A stretch of DNA of 64,000 bases. Source: Arthrobacter horti. GTDB lineage: Bacteria; Actinomycetota; Actinomycetes; Actinomycetales; Micrococcaceae. Shown here piece after piece: positions 1 to 8,244 of the stretch. Where the stretch lies: the NCBI RefSeq assembly GCF_030731045.1, contig NZ_JAVALS010000010.1, forward strand, positions 1-64,000, read 5' to 3'. Position 1 is the first letter of the stretch. Each line of letters opens with the position of its first letter. The position numbers were made by a program, and so were the translations under genes. The notes under the pieces were generated by a model, which did no database searches, was not told the origin of the DNA, and saw only the letters and a program-made list of their open reading frames with translations.

Positions 1-76
1 CACCCAGCACGGACTCACCCGCCAACAAGCGGTGATACGCCTCCGCCCGGACCTCCCACGCGATCTTCTTCGCCAC
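1..76 (-). CDS. Truncated transposase N-terminus (IS30-like, tentative)
   Basis: A reading frame enters from the left edge on the minus strand and encodes only the first 25 residues (reading VAKKIAWEVRAEAYHRLLAG and onward). The start chosen is GTG at 74-76, because GGAGGG lies 5 nt upstream; a GTG at 80-82 is the alternative. The fragment is short and basic with an amphipathic helix, as in the N-terminal helix-turn-helix of IS30-family transposases, but it is too short for a firm assignment. The sequence just upstream resembles an insertion-sequence end, which is the main reason for calling it a transposase. It could be any DNA-binding protein. Confidence 0.35.
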   Translation of the reverse strand, partial: MAKKIAWEVRAEAYHRLLAGESVLG

Positions 77-125
77 GCACACCCTCCACCATCAGGGTGT
101 TGCGCTAACCTTCTGAACTCGCCAC
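1..125 (-). mobile_element. Right end of a possible IS30-like insertion sequence
   Basis: About 20 nt upstream of the truncated gene, a stretch at roughly 95-122 begins GGGTGTTGCG and continues to TGAACTCGCC. It looks like the terminal inverted repeat of IS30-family elements, which typically begin close to a transposase start codon. The other end lies outside the window, so neither the inverted repeat nor a target duplication can be verified. Confidence 0.3.
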
Positions 126-170
126 GGTCTTAGGGGCGTGAGCTGCGACTTCGCGGGGAGGTTCGAGGGG

Positions 171-1025
171 TCATGCCTCCTGGCGGGAGAACTCGCTCGC
201 CTCCCGGACCAGCGCCGCGTCCGGGCGGACGCCCGTGTAGAGCACGAACTGCTCCTCGGCCTGGATCGACGCCACCTCGGCGCCCGTGATGACCGCCTTC
301 CCCGCGGACCGGGCGGCTTTCAGGAGCGGCGTCTCGGCGGGCATGGCGACGACGTCGAACACCACCTGAGCGGCATCGATCGCCTCCTGCGGGAACGCCA
401 GGGCATCCTCATCGGCGCCCCGCATGCCGAGCGGGGTGACATTGACCAGCACCTGAGCCTGCGCGCCCGACGCGAGGCGTCCGCCGTCGTCGTCCGCCTG
501 CCAGGCGAAGCCGTAGAGCTCCGCGAGCGCGCGGCCCTTCTCCTCATTGCGCGCCACGAGCGTGACGTCGCGGAAGCCGGCGTCGCGGAACGCTGCCACC
601 ACGGCCTTGGCCATGCCGCCGGATCCCCGGAGCATGACGGAGAGCCCGGACGGGACCGCGTACTCCGCCAGAAGCCGCTCCACCGCCTGGTAGTCGGTGT
701 TGTAGGCGGTGAGCACGCCGTGGTCGTTCACGATCGTGTTGACCGAGTCGATGGCCGCAGCGGACGGCGCCATGACGTCCACCAACGGGATCACGGCCTC
801 TTTGTAGGGCATGGACACCGCGGCGCCCCGGATCGGCAGACCGCGGATCCCCTGCACCGCCCCGGCCAGATCCGCGGGCGCGAAGGCCTTGTAGACGTAG
901 TTCAGGCCGAGCTTCTCATACAGGTAGTTGTGGAAGCGTGTGCCGATGTTGCTGGGGCGCGCCGCCAGGGAGATGCAGAGCGTCATGTCCTTGTTCAAGA
1001 TGGCCATGGGCTCATTAAACGTCAC
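171..1025 (-). CDS. Shikimate dehydrogenase-like protein (SDH-L class)
   Basis: A 284-residue oxidoreductase of the shikimate/quinate dehydrogenase family. The N-terminal substrate domain (about 1-110) holds VSMPYKE with the conserved lysine and YNTDYQ with the conserved Asn/Asp pair. A Rossmann domain follows, with a GSGGMAKA nucleotide loop near residues 133-140. The shikimate-binding Ser-x-Ser of true AroE is replaced (ARPSNIGTRFHN), a pattern known from SDH-like proteins such as HI0607. Reduction of dehydroshikimate is therefore uncertain. The annotated start is GTG; ATG at 1005-1007 is an alternative. It lies 21 nt downstream of the flavin oxidoreductase gene and is probably cotranscribed with it. 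Confidence 0.8.
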   Translation of the reverse strand: MTFNEPMAILNKDMTLCISLAARPSNIGTRFHNYLYEKLGLNYVYKAFAPADLAGAVQGIRGLPIRGAAVSMPYKEAVIPLVDVMAPSAAAIDSVNTIVNDHGVLTAYNTDYQAVERLLAEYAVPSGLSVMLRGSGGMAKAVVAAFRDAGFRDVTLVARNEEKGRALAELYGFAWQADDDGGRLASGAQAQVLVNVTPLGMRGADEDALAFPQEAIDAAQVVFDVVAMPAETPLLKAARSAGKAVITGAEVASIQAEEQFVLYTGVRPDAALVREASEFSRQEA

Positions 1026-1046
1026 CGCCCGGCAAAATTGTCATAT

Positions 1047-2090
1047 TTATTTGACGGCCTGACTCTGTGACGCCGGGGACCAGCCCAGGGCCGGCCCGAT
1101 GTTCTCGGCGAACTCCCGAACGATGTGGCGGACGTCGGCGTCATCGAACTGGAACGGCAATTCGATCAGGATCTCATCGGCACCCTGGAACCCGAGATCC
1201 TGACGGATCCGCTCCACGATCTCCTCGGTGGACCCGATGATGTCCCGGGCGATCAGGGTGCGCGCCCCCTCCGCGTACCGGGTCCGCGGCGTCCGCGCCT
1301 CCACGTAGGCCTCGAACTTCTCCCGCTGCTGGGCGGTGGCGTTGTCGGTCGGCAGGATCACGTGCCCCTTGGACACCACCGCCCGCTCCCCGGCCGGATG
1401 ATGCTCACGGAAGCGGTCGATCTGCGCACGCTGGGCGAGCTCGAACTCCGTGAAACCGTCCGCACTGCAGATATTGCTGACCAGCAGCTTCAGCCCGGTG
1501 CGGCCCGCCCATTCCGCGGACCGCAGGGAGCCGCCGCCGTACCAGATGCGCGAGGCGAGACCTTCACTGTGCGGTTCCACGCGGTCCGAGGACATCTCCA
1601 CCGCACCACCCAGGCCGATCTCCCGTTCCGTTTCATCCACCTGTACACCGCGGATGAATCCGAGGATCCTCTCAAGCCGGCCGTAGCTGATGTCCTCCTC
1701 ACGCCAGCCCGGGCCCAGGATGTTCTCCGCCACCTGATCCGAGTGCTTCGCCGGCCCTACGCTGAGCCCCGGCTGAAGCCGTCCATCGGAGAGCAGATCG
1801 GCCAGCCCCAGGTCCTCGGCCAGGCGCAGCGGCGACTCGTACACGGTGGGGATCACAGCCGTTCCCAGCTCAAGGCGTCTGGTGCGCTGTGCCGCGGCCG
1901 CCAGGAACACCGCCGCCGACGGGACGCCGTACTGGACGTGGCGCGTGCGGATCCAGCCGCCGTCGAGCCCCAGCTCTTCACCGTATTCGAAGAGGCGGAG
2001 CGCTTCTTGGAGCCCTCGAGCGGGGTCGTCCCGCGTGAACGGCACAATGTGGAGGAAACCGAGCTTGGACAGCGGCCGCCGAGCGGACAT
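1047..2090 (-). CDS. LLM-class flavin-dependent oxidoreductase
   Basis: A 347-residue luciferase-like monooxygenase (bacterial luciferase TIM-barrel superfamily, F420 or FMN dependent). It starts MSARRPLSKLGFLHIVPF; the frame extends 72 codons further upstream, but ATG at 2088-2090 begins the conserved first strand. Recognisable pieces are LELGTAVIPT after the second strand, a GLSVGPAKHSD segment and IWYGGGSLRSAEWAG in the middle. The C-terminal DIIGSTEEIVERI segment is where these enzymes close the flavin site. Substrate is unknown. It is divergent from the ligase gene, with about 217 bp between them that should hold both promoters. The SDH-like gene follows. Confidence 0.82.
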   Translation of the reverse strand: MSARRPLSKLGFLHIVPFTRDDPARGLQEALRLFEYGEELGLDGGWIRTRHVQYGVPSAAVFLAAAAQRTRRLELGTAVIPTVYESPLRLAEDLGLADLLSDGRLQPGLSVGPAKHSDQVAENILGPGWREEDISYGRLERILGFIRGVQVDETEREIGLGGAVEMSSDRVEPHSEGLASRIWYGGGSLRSAEWAGRTGLKLLVSNICSADGFTEFELAQRAQIDRFREHHPAGERAVVSKGHVILPTDNATAQQREKFEAYVEARTPRTRYAEGARTLIARDIIGSTEEIVERIRQDLGFQGADEILIELPFQFDDADVRHIVREFAENIGPALGWSPASQSQAVK

Positions 2091-2307
2091 GGCACCGGGC
2101 CTTTCATCGCAGTGGGACGGGCCGCAATGCGGGCCCAGTCCGCATTCTAAGACCGCTCCCCGGACCGCCGCCCGGGCCACGACACCTTCCGCAACACCTC
2201 TGTTACGGCCCCTGACCAGGACATCTGAGGCGCCGCCGGAGTCCTGCCATAAACTTGAGCAGGCATCGGCATGGTCTCCGGACGGCCACGCGAGGACGCC
2301 GATCAAA

Positions 2308-3477
2308 ATGAAGGGGACCTACGTGCAGATCGACTTCGCGCACTCCGAGCAGTCCACGCTCGGCATCGAATGGGAACTGGCGCTCGTGGACGCCACCAGC
2401 GGTGACCTGAAGTCCGTGGCCCAGGAGGTCCTGCGCGAAGTCACCGTCCGCCACCCGGAGCTTCAGGAGGACGAGGAGCACCCGCACATCAAGCAGGAGC
2501 TCCTCCTCAATACGGTGGAACTGGTCACCGGCGTGCACCACCGCGTGGACGAGGCCAAGGATGATCTGCAGCGGAATCTGGCCGCGGTCCGCGAGGTCAC
2601 CGACCCCATGGGCGTGGAGATGTTCTCCGCCGGCAGCCACCCCTTCAGCCCGCCCCAGCTCCAGCCGGTCACGGACAAGGAACGCTACGCCAAATTGATC
2701 GACCGGACCCAGTGGTGGGGCCGCCAGATGGTCATCTACGGCGTGCACGTCCATGTGGGCCTGAACCACCGGGACAAGGCACTTCCCGTCATGGACGCGC
2801 TCATGAACTACATGCCGCACTTCCAGGCGCTGTCCGCCTCCAGCCCCTACTGGGGCGGCGAGGACACCGGCTACGCCTCGCAGCGCGCACTCATGTTCCA
2901 GCAGCTCCCCACCGCGGGCCTGCCGTTCTCCTTCTCCTCCTGGGGCCAGTACGAGGACTACGTCCAGGACATGTTCACCACGGGCGTCATCGACACCGGC
3001 AGCGAGATCCGCTGGGACATCCGCCCCGTCCCGGCCCTGGGCACCATCGAGATGCGCGTCTGCGACGGCCTGGCCACCCTGGAGGAGGTCGGCGCGATCG
3101 CCGCCCTCACCCAGTGCCTGGTGGAGGAGGCCTCCCAGCAGCTCGACGCCGGCTGGGCCGTCCCCACCATGCCGCGCTGGCACCTCAAGGAGAACAAGTG
3201 GCGCGCCGCCCGCTACGGCATGGACGCCATCATCATCCTCAACCAGGCCGGTGACGAGCTCCTGGTCACCGAGCATCTGCGCAACAACGTCCTGAACCGG
3301 CTGGAGCCGATCGCCGCCAAGCTCGGCTGCGCCGACGAACTCGCCCACGTGGACCGCATCATCGAACGCGGCGCGGGCTACCAGCGCCAGCGCCGCGTGG
3401 CGGACGCCAACGACGGCGAGCTGCGCGCCGTCGTGCTCGATCTGGTCCAGCAGATGAGGCTCGGCCCGGACGCCTGA
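2308..3477 (+). CDS. Carboxylate-amine ligase / glutamate-cysteine ligase (GCS2 family)
   Basis: About 389 residues of the GCS2 ATP-dependent carboxylate-amine ligase family (YbdK/EgtA type), which joins glutamate to cysteine or another amine. It shows the N-terminal TLGIEWELALVD, where glutamates bind metal and ATP, then HIKQELLLNTVEL, a GVHVHVG motif, and EIRWDIRPVP toward the end. ATG at 2308 is annotated. GTG at 2323, preceded by AAGGGG, is equally plausible and would give MQIDFAHSEQ. Actinobacteria use mycothiol rather than glutathione, so a role in gamma-glutamylcysteine supply for ergothioneine or peptide-like metabolites is possible but not shown. No egt genes are nearby. Confidence 0.8.
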   Translation: MKGTYVQIDFAHSEQSTLGIEWELALVDATSGDLKSVAQEVLREVTVRHPELQEDEEHPHIKQELLLNTVELVTGVHHRVDEAKDDLQRNLAAVREVTDPMGVEMFSAGSHPFSPPQLQPVTDKERYAKLIDRTQWWGRQMVIYGVHVHVGLNHRDKALPVMDALMNYMPHFQALSASSPYWGGEDTGYASQRALMFQQLPTAGLPFSFSSWGQYEDYVQDMFTTGVIDTGSEIRWDIRPVPALGTIEMRVCDGLATLEEVGAIAALTQCLVEEASQQLDAGWAVPTMPRWHLKENKWRAARYGMDAIIILNQAGDELLVTEHLRNNVLNRLEPIAAKLGCADELAHVDRIIERGAGYQRQRRVADANDGELRAVVLDLVQQMRLGPDA

Positions 3478-3490
3478 GCGCCCCTCTCCC

Positions 3491-3559
3491 CCTCCGCGAG
3501 AGGACAAACGTTGCCGCTTTCCGTCACGGAAGGCGGCAACAACTGTCTTCTCGCGGGGG
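3491..3559. repeat. Long imperfect palindrome (34-bp arms)
   Basis: Two 34-bp arms separated by one base match at 28 of 34 positions. The outer ends carry CGCGAGA and TTCTCGCG, and the inner part pairs TTGCCGC with GCGGCAA. It sits between the ligase stop and the TfoX_N gene and has no T-run, so it is not a simple terminator. The end motif CGCGAGA(A/G)G is shared with the palindrome at 23662-23722. Confidence 0.75.
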
Positions 3560-3604
3560 CGATGGACCGTTGCGGGGCCGACGGCGCGGTGCGACGATGA
3601 GCGC

Positions 3605-3937
3605 GTGGCATACGACGAAGAGCTCGCCGCCCGGATGCGCGGTGCCCTGAGCGGCACCCCCGGGGTCAGCGAGAAGAAGATGTTCGGCGGGCTGGCGTTC
3701 CTGATCGGCGGGAACATGGCCGTCAGCGCGAGCGGCAACGGCGGCATGATGCTCCGCTGCGAGCCCGCGGACAGCGCTGAGCTGACCGCGGAGGCCGGCG
3801 TCGAACGCGTGGTGATGCGCGGCAAGACGATGGACGGCTGGCTGCGCGTGGACGACGCGGTGACCGCCGACGACGCCGGGCTGGCGCGCTGGGTGAAGGT
3901 CGGCGTCGACTTCGCGAGCTCGCTTCCGCCGAAGTAG
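3605..3937 (+). CDS. TfoX N-terminal domain protein
   Basis: A 110-residue single-domain protein matching the TfoX/Sxy N-terminal fold (MAYDEELAARMRGAL at the start, KMFGGLAFLIGGNMAVS in the centre). In actinobacteria this domain usually stands alone and has no proven competence function. GTG at 3605 is the start. It is separated from the upstream ligase by the 69-bp palindrome and is convergent with tsaD, ending 12 nt before the tsaD stop codon, with no clear terminator in between. Confidence 0.82.
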   Translation: MAYDEELAARMRGALSGTPGVSEKKMFGGLAFLIGGNMAVSASGNGGMMLRCEPADSAELTAEAGVERVVMRGKTMDGWLRVDDAVTADDAGLARWVKVGVDFASSLPPK

Positions 3938-3949
3938 GCCCACCGCCCC

Positions 3950-5029
3950 TTACGGCAGCAGGACCGTGGACACCGGCAGCGACGAGTCCGGGGCGAAGTC
4001 CAGGCTGGACGGTTCGGCGCCGTCCATGACCAGGCGGGAGGCGAGCGCCGCGACCATGGCGCCGTTGTCCGTGCACAGGCTGATGGGCGGCACGTGCAGC
4101 GTGATCCCGGCCGAGGCGCAGCGCCTGGCCGTCAGCTCACGCAGCCGCGCGTTCGCGGCCACCCCGCCGCCGAGCAGCAGCTCGGTGATGCCGTGCTCCT
4201 TGCAGGCCAGCATCGCCTTGGCGGTCACCACGTCCACCACTGCCTCCTGGAAGCTCGCCGCGATGTCCGCCACGGGCGGCTCCTCACCGCGCGCTTCGAA
4301 CTGCTCCACACAGCGCGCGACGGCGGCCTTCAGACCGCTGAACGACCAGTCGTAGCGGTGCGGGCCGGGTTCGTCCGCGGTGCCCATGTACTTCGGCTGC
4401 GTCAGGCCGCGCGGGAAGCGGATGGCCTTCGGGTCACCCTCGCGGGACAGGCGGTCGATGACCGGTCCGCCCGGGTAACCCAGCCCCAGCAGACGGGCCG
4501 TCTTGTCGTACGCTTCGCCGGCGGCGTCGTCGATGGTGCTGCCCAGCATCTGAACGTCCTGGATGCCACGCACCCGCAGCACCTCCGTGTGCCCGCCGGA
4601 GACCAGCAGGGCGCCCAGGTTCTCCGGCAGCCCGTCCGCGAACACCTGCTCGGCCAGCAGGCCCACCGCCACATGCGCCACGAGGTGGTTGATCGCGAAG
4701 AGCGGCTTGCCGGTGGCGACGGCGAGCGCCTTGGCGGCACTGACACCCACCATGAGCGCGCCGGCCAGGCCCGGCCCGGCGGTGACGGCGATGCCATCCA
4801 GCTCGTCCAGCGTGACCCCGGCCTCCTTCAGCGCGGCGTCCAGGGCCGGGACGATCGCCTCGAGATGGGCGCGGGACGCGATCTCCGGGATCACCCCGCC
4901 GAAGCGGACGTGCTCATCCATGGAGGAGGCCACCGTGTTGCTCAGCAGCGTCCCGCCACGGACGATGCCCACGCCGGTCTCGTCACAGGAGGATTCGATG
5001 CCCAGGATCAGGGGTTCGGCCCGGTTCAT
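3950..5029 (-). CDS. tsaD: tRNA N6-adenosine threonylcarbamoyltransferase
   Basis: The 359-residue catalytic subunit of t6A synthesis. It transfers threonylcarbamoyl from TC-AMP to A37 of tRNAs reading ANN codons. It has the ASKHA fold with [10 protein letters not shown] at residues 10-19, the metal-binding histidines H115 and H119 in INHLVAH, and GGHTEVL and [11 protein letters not shown] in the expected order. Length is normal for bacteria. Its start overlaps the rimI stop by 4 nt. It is the last gene of the alr-tsaE-tsaB-rimI-tsaD run, so it should be translated together with its partners TsaB and TsaE. The TC-AMP synthase TsaC is not in the window. Confidence 0.97.
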   Translation of the reverse strand: MNRAEPLILGIESSCDETGVGIVRGGTLLSNTVASSMDEHVRFGGVIPEIASRAHLEAIVPALDAALKEAGVTLDELDGIAVTAGPGLAGALMVGVSAAKALAVATGKPLFAINHLVAHVAVGLLAEQVFADGLPENLGALLVSGGHTEVLRVRGIQDVQMLGSTIDDAAGEAYDKTARLLGLGYPGGPVIDRLSREGDPKAIRFPRGLTQPKYMGTADEPGPHRYDWSFSGLKAAVARCVEQFEARGEEPPVADIAASFQEAVVDVVTAKAMLACKEHGITELLLGGGVAANARLRELTARRCASAGITLHVPPISLCTDNGAMVAALASRLVMDGAEPSSLDFAPDSSLPVSTVLLP

Positions 5030-5568
5030 GCGGTCCTTCCGTCGTGCTCGTTCTCCGGCGCGAGGGGCTCCTGCCCCAGCTCACGCCGCATGATCAGGGC
5101 GTCGATCCCGCCCTTGTAATACCGCTTCCGCACCGCGATCTGCTCGAAGCCGAAGCGCCGGTACAACTCCTGCGCCCTCGGGTTGTCCTTGCGGACCTCC
5201 AACAGGACGTCCTCGGCCCGGCCCTCGGCGGCGCGCTGCAACAGGGTGCGCAAGAGCGTGGAGCCTATCCCCCGGCCCTCGAACTCGGGGATCACGGCGA
5301 TGGTCTGCACGTCCGCGATGGGCGGGATGCACATGAGCCCGGCGTAGCCCACCACGGTCCCGCCGATGGTCGCCACGAAGTACTCGCGGGTCTCGCGTTG
5401 CGCCAGCTCGGCCTGGAACATGTCCAGCGGCCAGGCGTCCTCCGGGAACAGCCGCAGCTCCAGCTGGTGGACCACGGGCAGGTCCTCCGGGGTCATGCCG
5501 CGCAGGGTGAACCCGGGGTCACGCTCGTCCACGGTGTACCGGCGGGGCGATTCGTCGTTGCCGCTCAT
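5026..5568 (-). CDS. rimI: Ribosomal protein S18-alanine N-acetyltransferase
   Basis: A 180-residue GNAT acetyltransferase. The acetyl-CoA loop EGRGIG lies at 97-102, preceded by [10 protein letters not shown], and followed by [19 protein letters not shown], typical of RimI. About 20 extra residues precede the GNAT core and a charged tail follows. The position between tsaB and tsaD is the conserved actinobacterial arrangement; in some actinobacteria the two are fused, here they overlap by 4 nt. The frame runs far upstream in the raw sequence, but ATG at 5566-5568 is the start that fits the family length. Confidence 0.93.
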   Translation of the reverse strand: MSGNDESPRRYTVDERDPGFTLRGMTPEDLPVVHQLELRLFPEDAWPLDMFQAELAQRETREYFVATIGGTVVGYAGLMCIPPIADVQTIAVIPEFEGRGIGSTLLRTLLQRAAEGRAEDVLLEVRKDNPRAQELYRRFGFEQIAVRKRYYKGGIDALIMRRELGQEPLAPENEHDGRTA

Positions 5569-5587
5569 GATCCGATTCCGTTCCTGA

Positions 5588-6280
5588 TCACAGCGCCTTC
5601 TTCCGTGGGCCGGGGACCTGCGCATCGGACTCGCGGAGGTAGAGCGGCTCGGTCTCCAGGAGCTCCTCGCCACGGGCCAGGCGTTCCAAGGCGAGGGTGC
5701 CGAGCGCGACGGCGTCCGGCTGGGTACGCGCGAAGGCCTCCACCGGGGACAGCTCCTCCGGGTACAGGCCGGCGCCCGCGCCGTACACGGCACCGCCGGC
5801 GCCCAGCAACTCGTCCACGACGACGTCGGCGGGCCGCTGCACATGGGGACCGTCGAGCAGGCGCGGCGTGCCGGCGTCGTTCGCGTAGAGAGCCCAGTAG
5901 ACCTCCTTGCGCCGCGCGTCCGTGGCGACCAGGAAGCGCTCCGGCGCGCCCGCCGCGACGGCATCCGCGGCGATCGCATCGAGGCTCATGACACCGTGCA
6001 CGGGCAGGCACCAGGCGAAACCGAGCGTGCGCGCCACGGTCAGCCCGGCGCGCAGGCCGGTGAACGGGCCCGGGCCGACACCGGCCACCACCGCGTCAAG
6101 GTCCTTGCCGCTCAGGCCGGTCTCCTCCAGGAGGCGTGCGACGGCGGGAGCCGTCACCTCGGCATGGCTGCGGGTGTCCTCGGTGGCGAAGCGGGCCAGC
6201 ACCTCGGTACCCTCCGCTCCCGCGCGCAGGATGGCCGCGCTGGCGATGGCCGAGGTGTCGATGGCCAGAATGGTGGTCAC
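5588..6280 (-). CDS. tsaB: t6A biosynthesis scaffold protein TsaB
   Basis: A 230-residue inactive paralogue of TsaD that dimerises with it in the t6A complex. The N-terminus TTILAIDTSAIASAAIL has the ASKHA phosphate loop, and VGPGPFTGLRAGLTVA is the family signature (about residues 69-84). TsaB lacks the metal-binding HxxxH, as here. The start is GTG at 6278-6280 and overlaps the tsaE stop (GTGA), which indicates translational coupling and rules out the longer upstream frame. It is 19 nt upstream of rimI. Confidence 0.95.
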   Translation of the reverse strand: MTTILAIDTSAIASAAILRAGAEGTEVLARFATEDTRSHAEVTAPAVARLLEETGLSGKDLDAVVAGVGPGPFTGLRAGLTVARTLGFAWCLPVHGVMSLDAIAADAVAAGAPERFLVATDARRKEVYWALYANDAGTPRLLDGPHVQRPADVVVDELLGAGGAVYGAGAGLYPEELSPVEAFARTQPDAVALGTLALERLARGEELLETEPLYLRESDAQVPGPRKKAL

Positions 6281-6849
6281 TGCTGTCCTTCCTGCGGCAC
6301 CGCGATGCCGTCCACGGCCCATTCGGGGGCCTGTTCCCAGCGTTCGCCGAACGCCGTGACGGTGATGGTGCGGGGTTCGTCCTCGTCCTCGAAGTCCAGG
6401 ACGATCTCTCCCGTGGTTTCGTCGCCGCCGCGCGGACGCTCCAGCTCGATCTCCAGACGGCTGGCGGCCAGCTGCTCGGCACGGTCCCGGCCCCACTCCA
6501 CCACGGTGACCGAGGTGTCCAGGGTCTCCTCCAGGTCGATGTCCTCGAGTTCCTCCGCGCTGCCCAGGCGGTAGGCATCCACATGGACCAGATCCGGGCC
6601 TCCCGGCCGGGGGCCGTCCGGGAGGTTGGGGTGCTGCCGGGCCAGGACGAAGGTGGGCGAGATGATGCCCTCCCGCACGCCCAGGCCTCGGCCCAGGCCC
6701 TGGGTGAAGGTGGTCTTCCCCGCGCCGAGCCCGCCGCTCAGGATGAGAAGGTCACCGGCCCGCAGGCTCTGGGCGATGCGCACGGCGAGATCCTGCGTCT
6801 GGTCCACATCGGCCACCTGGAAAACCGCGGTCCAGAGGGGGCGGCTCAT
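6277..6849 (-). CDS. tsaE: t6A biosynthesis ATPase TsaE
   Basis: A 190-residue P-loop ATPase of the t6A pathway. The Walker A loop GGLGAGKTT is at 39-47, SPTFVLARQH follows as the switch-I-like segment, and HVDAYRLGSAEELEDIDLEE is the typical HxDxYRL region before VVEWGRDRAE. At 190 aa it is longer than most TsaE (about 150) because of a C-terminal extension from about residue 135 rich in D/E. Its start overlaps alr by 4 nt and its stop overlaps tsaB by 4 nt. Confidence 0.95.
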   Translation of the reverse strand: MSRPLWTAVFQVADVDQTQDLAVRIAQSLRAGDLLILSGGLGAGKTTFTQGLGRGLGVREGIISPTFVLARQHPNLPDGPRPGGPDLVHVDAYRLGSAEELEDIDLEETLDTSVTVVEWGRDRAEQLAASRLEIELERPRGGDETTGEIVLDFEDEDEPRTITVTAFGERWEQAPEWAVDGIAVPQEGQQ

Positions 6850-8126
6850 GCGGCGTCCCCGCCGTCGGTGGCCTCGTTGTCCGTTGCCCCGCCGCCCGCT
6901 GCCCCGCTGTCCACGGCCTCGCCGGCGGCCTCGCTGTCCACATAGACGCGCGGCACCCTTGAACTGATCCGGGTGACGATCTCATAGTTGATGGTCCCGG
7001 CGGCGGACGCCCAGTCGTCGGCGAGCGGGCCGCCGTCGTGCCCGTCCCCGAACAGCACCGCGGGCTCCCCCACCAGCGCGGCGCGCTCTTCCTCGCTCAG
7101 GCGCGTGCCCAGGTCCAGGACCATCTGGTCCATGGCGATGCGGCCAACCACGGGGTAGGTGGCGCCGCCCAGGCGCACGGGTCCGCCGGTGGCGACGCGC
7201 GGCACGCCGTCGGCGTAACCGAGCGGGATGAGGGCCAGCGTGGTGGGGTCGTCCGTGCGGTAGTTCAGCCCGTAGGAGACACCCTGGTCCGCGGGGACGG
7301 CTTTGCAGTTGGCCACGCGGGTCAACAGGGTCATGGCCGGGATCAGGCCGAGCTCGGGGCTGCGCTGGTCGGTGAAGGGCGAGAGGCCGTAGATGCCGAT
7401 GCCCACGCGGACCAGGTCGAAGTGCGCATCCGGACGGGTGAAGGCGGCCGGGGTGTTCGCGATGTGGCGGACCTCCGGGTCGATGCCGGCGTCCTCGGCG
7501 AGCGCCAGCGCCTCCCGGAAGACGTCCAGCTGCTGGTCCGTCTCCTCGCGGTGCGGCTCGTCCGCCACGGCCAGGTGGGAGAAGATGCCCACCACGCGCA
7601 GCAGGCCCTCGTCCTGATGTTCCACGGCCTCGCCCACCAGGCGGTCCCAGGACTCCACCGTGGAGCCGTTGCGGCCCAGGCCGGTGTCCACCTTCAGGTG
7701 CACACGGGCCGGGCGCTCCACCTGCCGGGCGGCCGCGACGATGTGCTCCAGCTCCCAGCCGGAGCAGCCCAGGTCGATGCCGGCCTCGATGGCGGCGGCG
7801 AAGTCGGTGTCCGGGGTGTGAAGCCAGGCGAGCAGGGGCGCCTCGATGCCGGCGGCACGCAGGGCGAGCGCCTCGCTCACATGCGCCGTACCGAGCCAGG
7901 ACGCGCCGGCGTCCAGCGCGGCCCGCGCAACTTGCACGGCACCGTGCCCGTAGCCGTCGGCCTTGACCACGGCCATGACCTTGGCCGGTGCGGCGATCCC
8001 GGCGATCCGGCGGACGTTGTGCCGGATCGCGGCGAGATCCACGACGGCGGCGCGCTCGGGAAGCGACACGGCGTGCACGCCGGGTGTGTCCTCAGGGCTC
8101 AGGGCGGCTGGGGTCTCAGAAGTCAC
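6846..8126 (-). CDS. alr: Alanine racemase
   Basis: A 426-residue fold-type III PLP enzyme that makes D-alanine for peptidoglycan. The PLP lysine is K55 in VVKADGYGHG and the second catalytic base is Y285 in GVSYGLNYR; GRIAMDQMVLDLG and INYEIVTRISSRVPRVY close the C-terminal domain. Residues after about 396 form an odd acidic tail of Gly, Ala, Asp, Glu and Ser with near-repeats (DSEAAGE, DSGAAGG, DNEATDGG) absent from standard Alr. It heads the minus-strand alr-tsaE-tsaB-rimI-tsaD operon. The 118-bp gap to divergent mshA must hold both promoters. Confidence 0.96.
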   Translation of the reverse strand: MTSETPAALSPEDTPGVHAVSLPERAAVVDLAAIRHNVRRIAGIAAPAKVMAVVKADGYGHGAVQVARAALDAGASWLGTAHVSEALALRAAGIEAPLLAWLHTPDTDFAAAIEAGIDLGCSGWELEHIVAAARQVERPARVHLKVDTGLGRNGSTVESWDRLVGEAVEHQDEGLLRVVGIFSHLAVADEPHREETDQQLDVFREALALAEDAGIDPEVRHIANTPAAFTRPDAHFDLVRVGIGIYGLSPFTDQRSPELGLIPAMTLLTRVANCKAVPADQGVSYGLNYRTDDPTTLALIPLGYADGVPRVATGGPVRLGGATYPVVGRIAMDQMVLDLGTRLSEEERAALVGEPAVLFGDGHDGGPLADDWASAAGTINYEIVTRISSRVPRVYVDSEAAGEAVDSGAAGGGATDNEATDGGDAA

Positions 8127-8244
8127 CCGACAATTCTAAGAGTTCCCGCCCCACGTCACGCTCAGCCCGCCGCCGCCCCGGAGAGTAAAGTCAGCCCTGG
8201 GGCCGGACGCCCCGCCTCTCACCAGCAGGAACCCGAGGAATCCC

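Noticed and set aside
138..1070. Open frame on the plus strand opposite the SDH-like gene
   Set aside because: It is the complement shadow of a GC-rich gene; Arg/His/Asp-rich composition with no family motif.
6277..6280. Four-base overlaps in the alr-tsaE-tsaB-rimI-tsaD run as frameshifts
   Set aside because: Each is a normal ATGA/GTGA stop-start overlap with full-length proteins on both sides.
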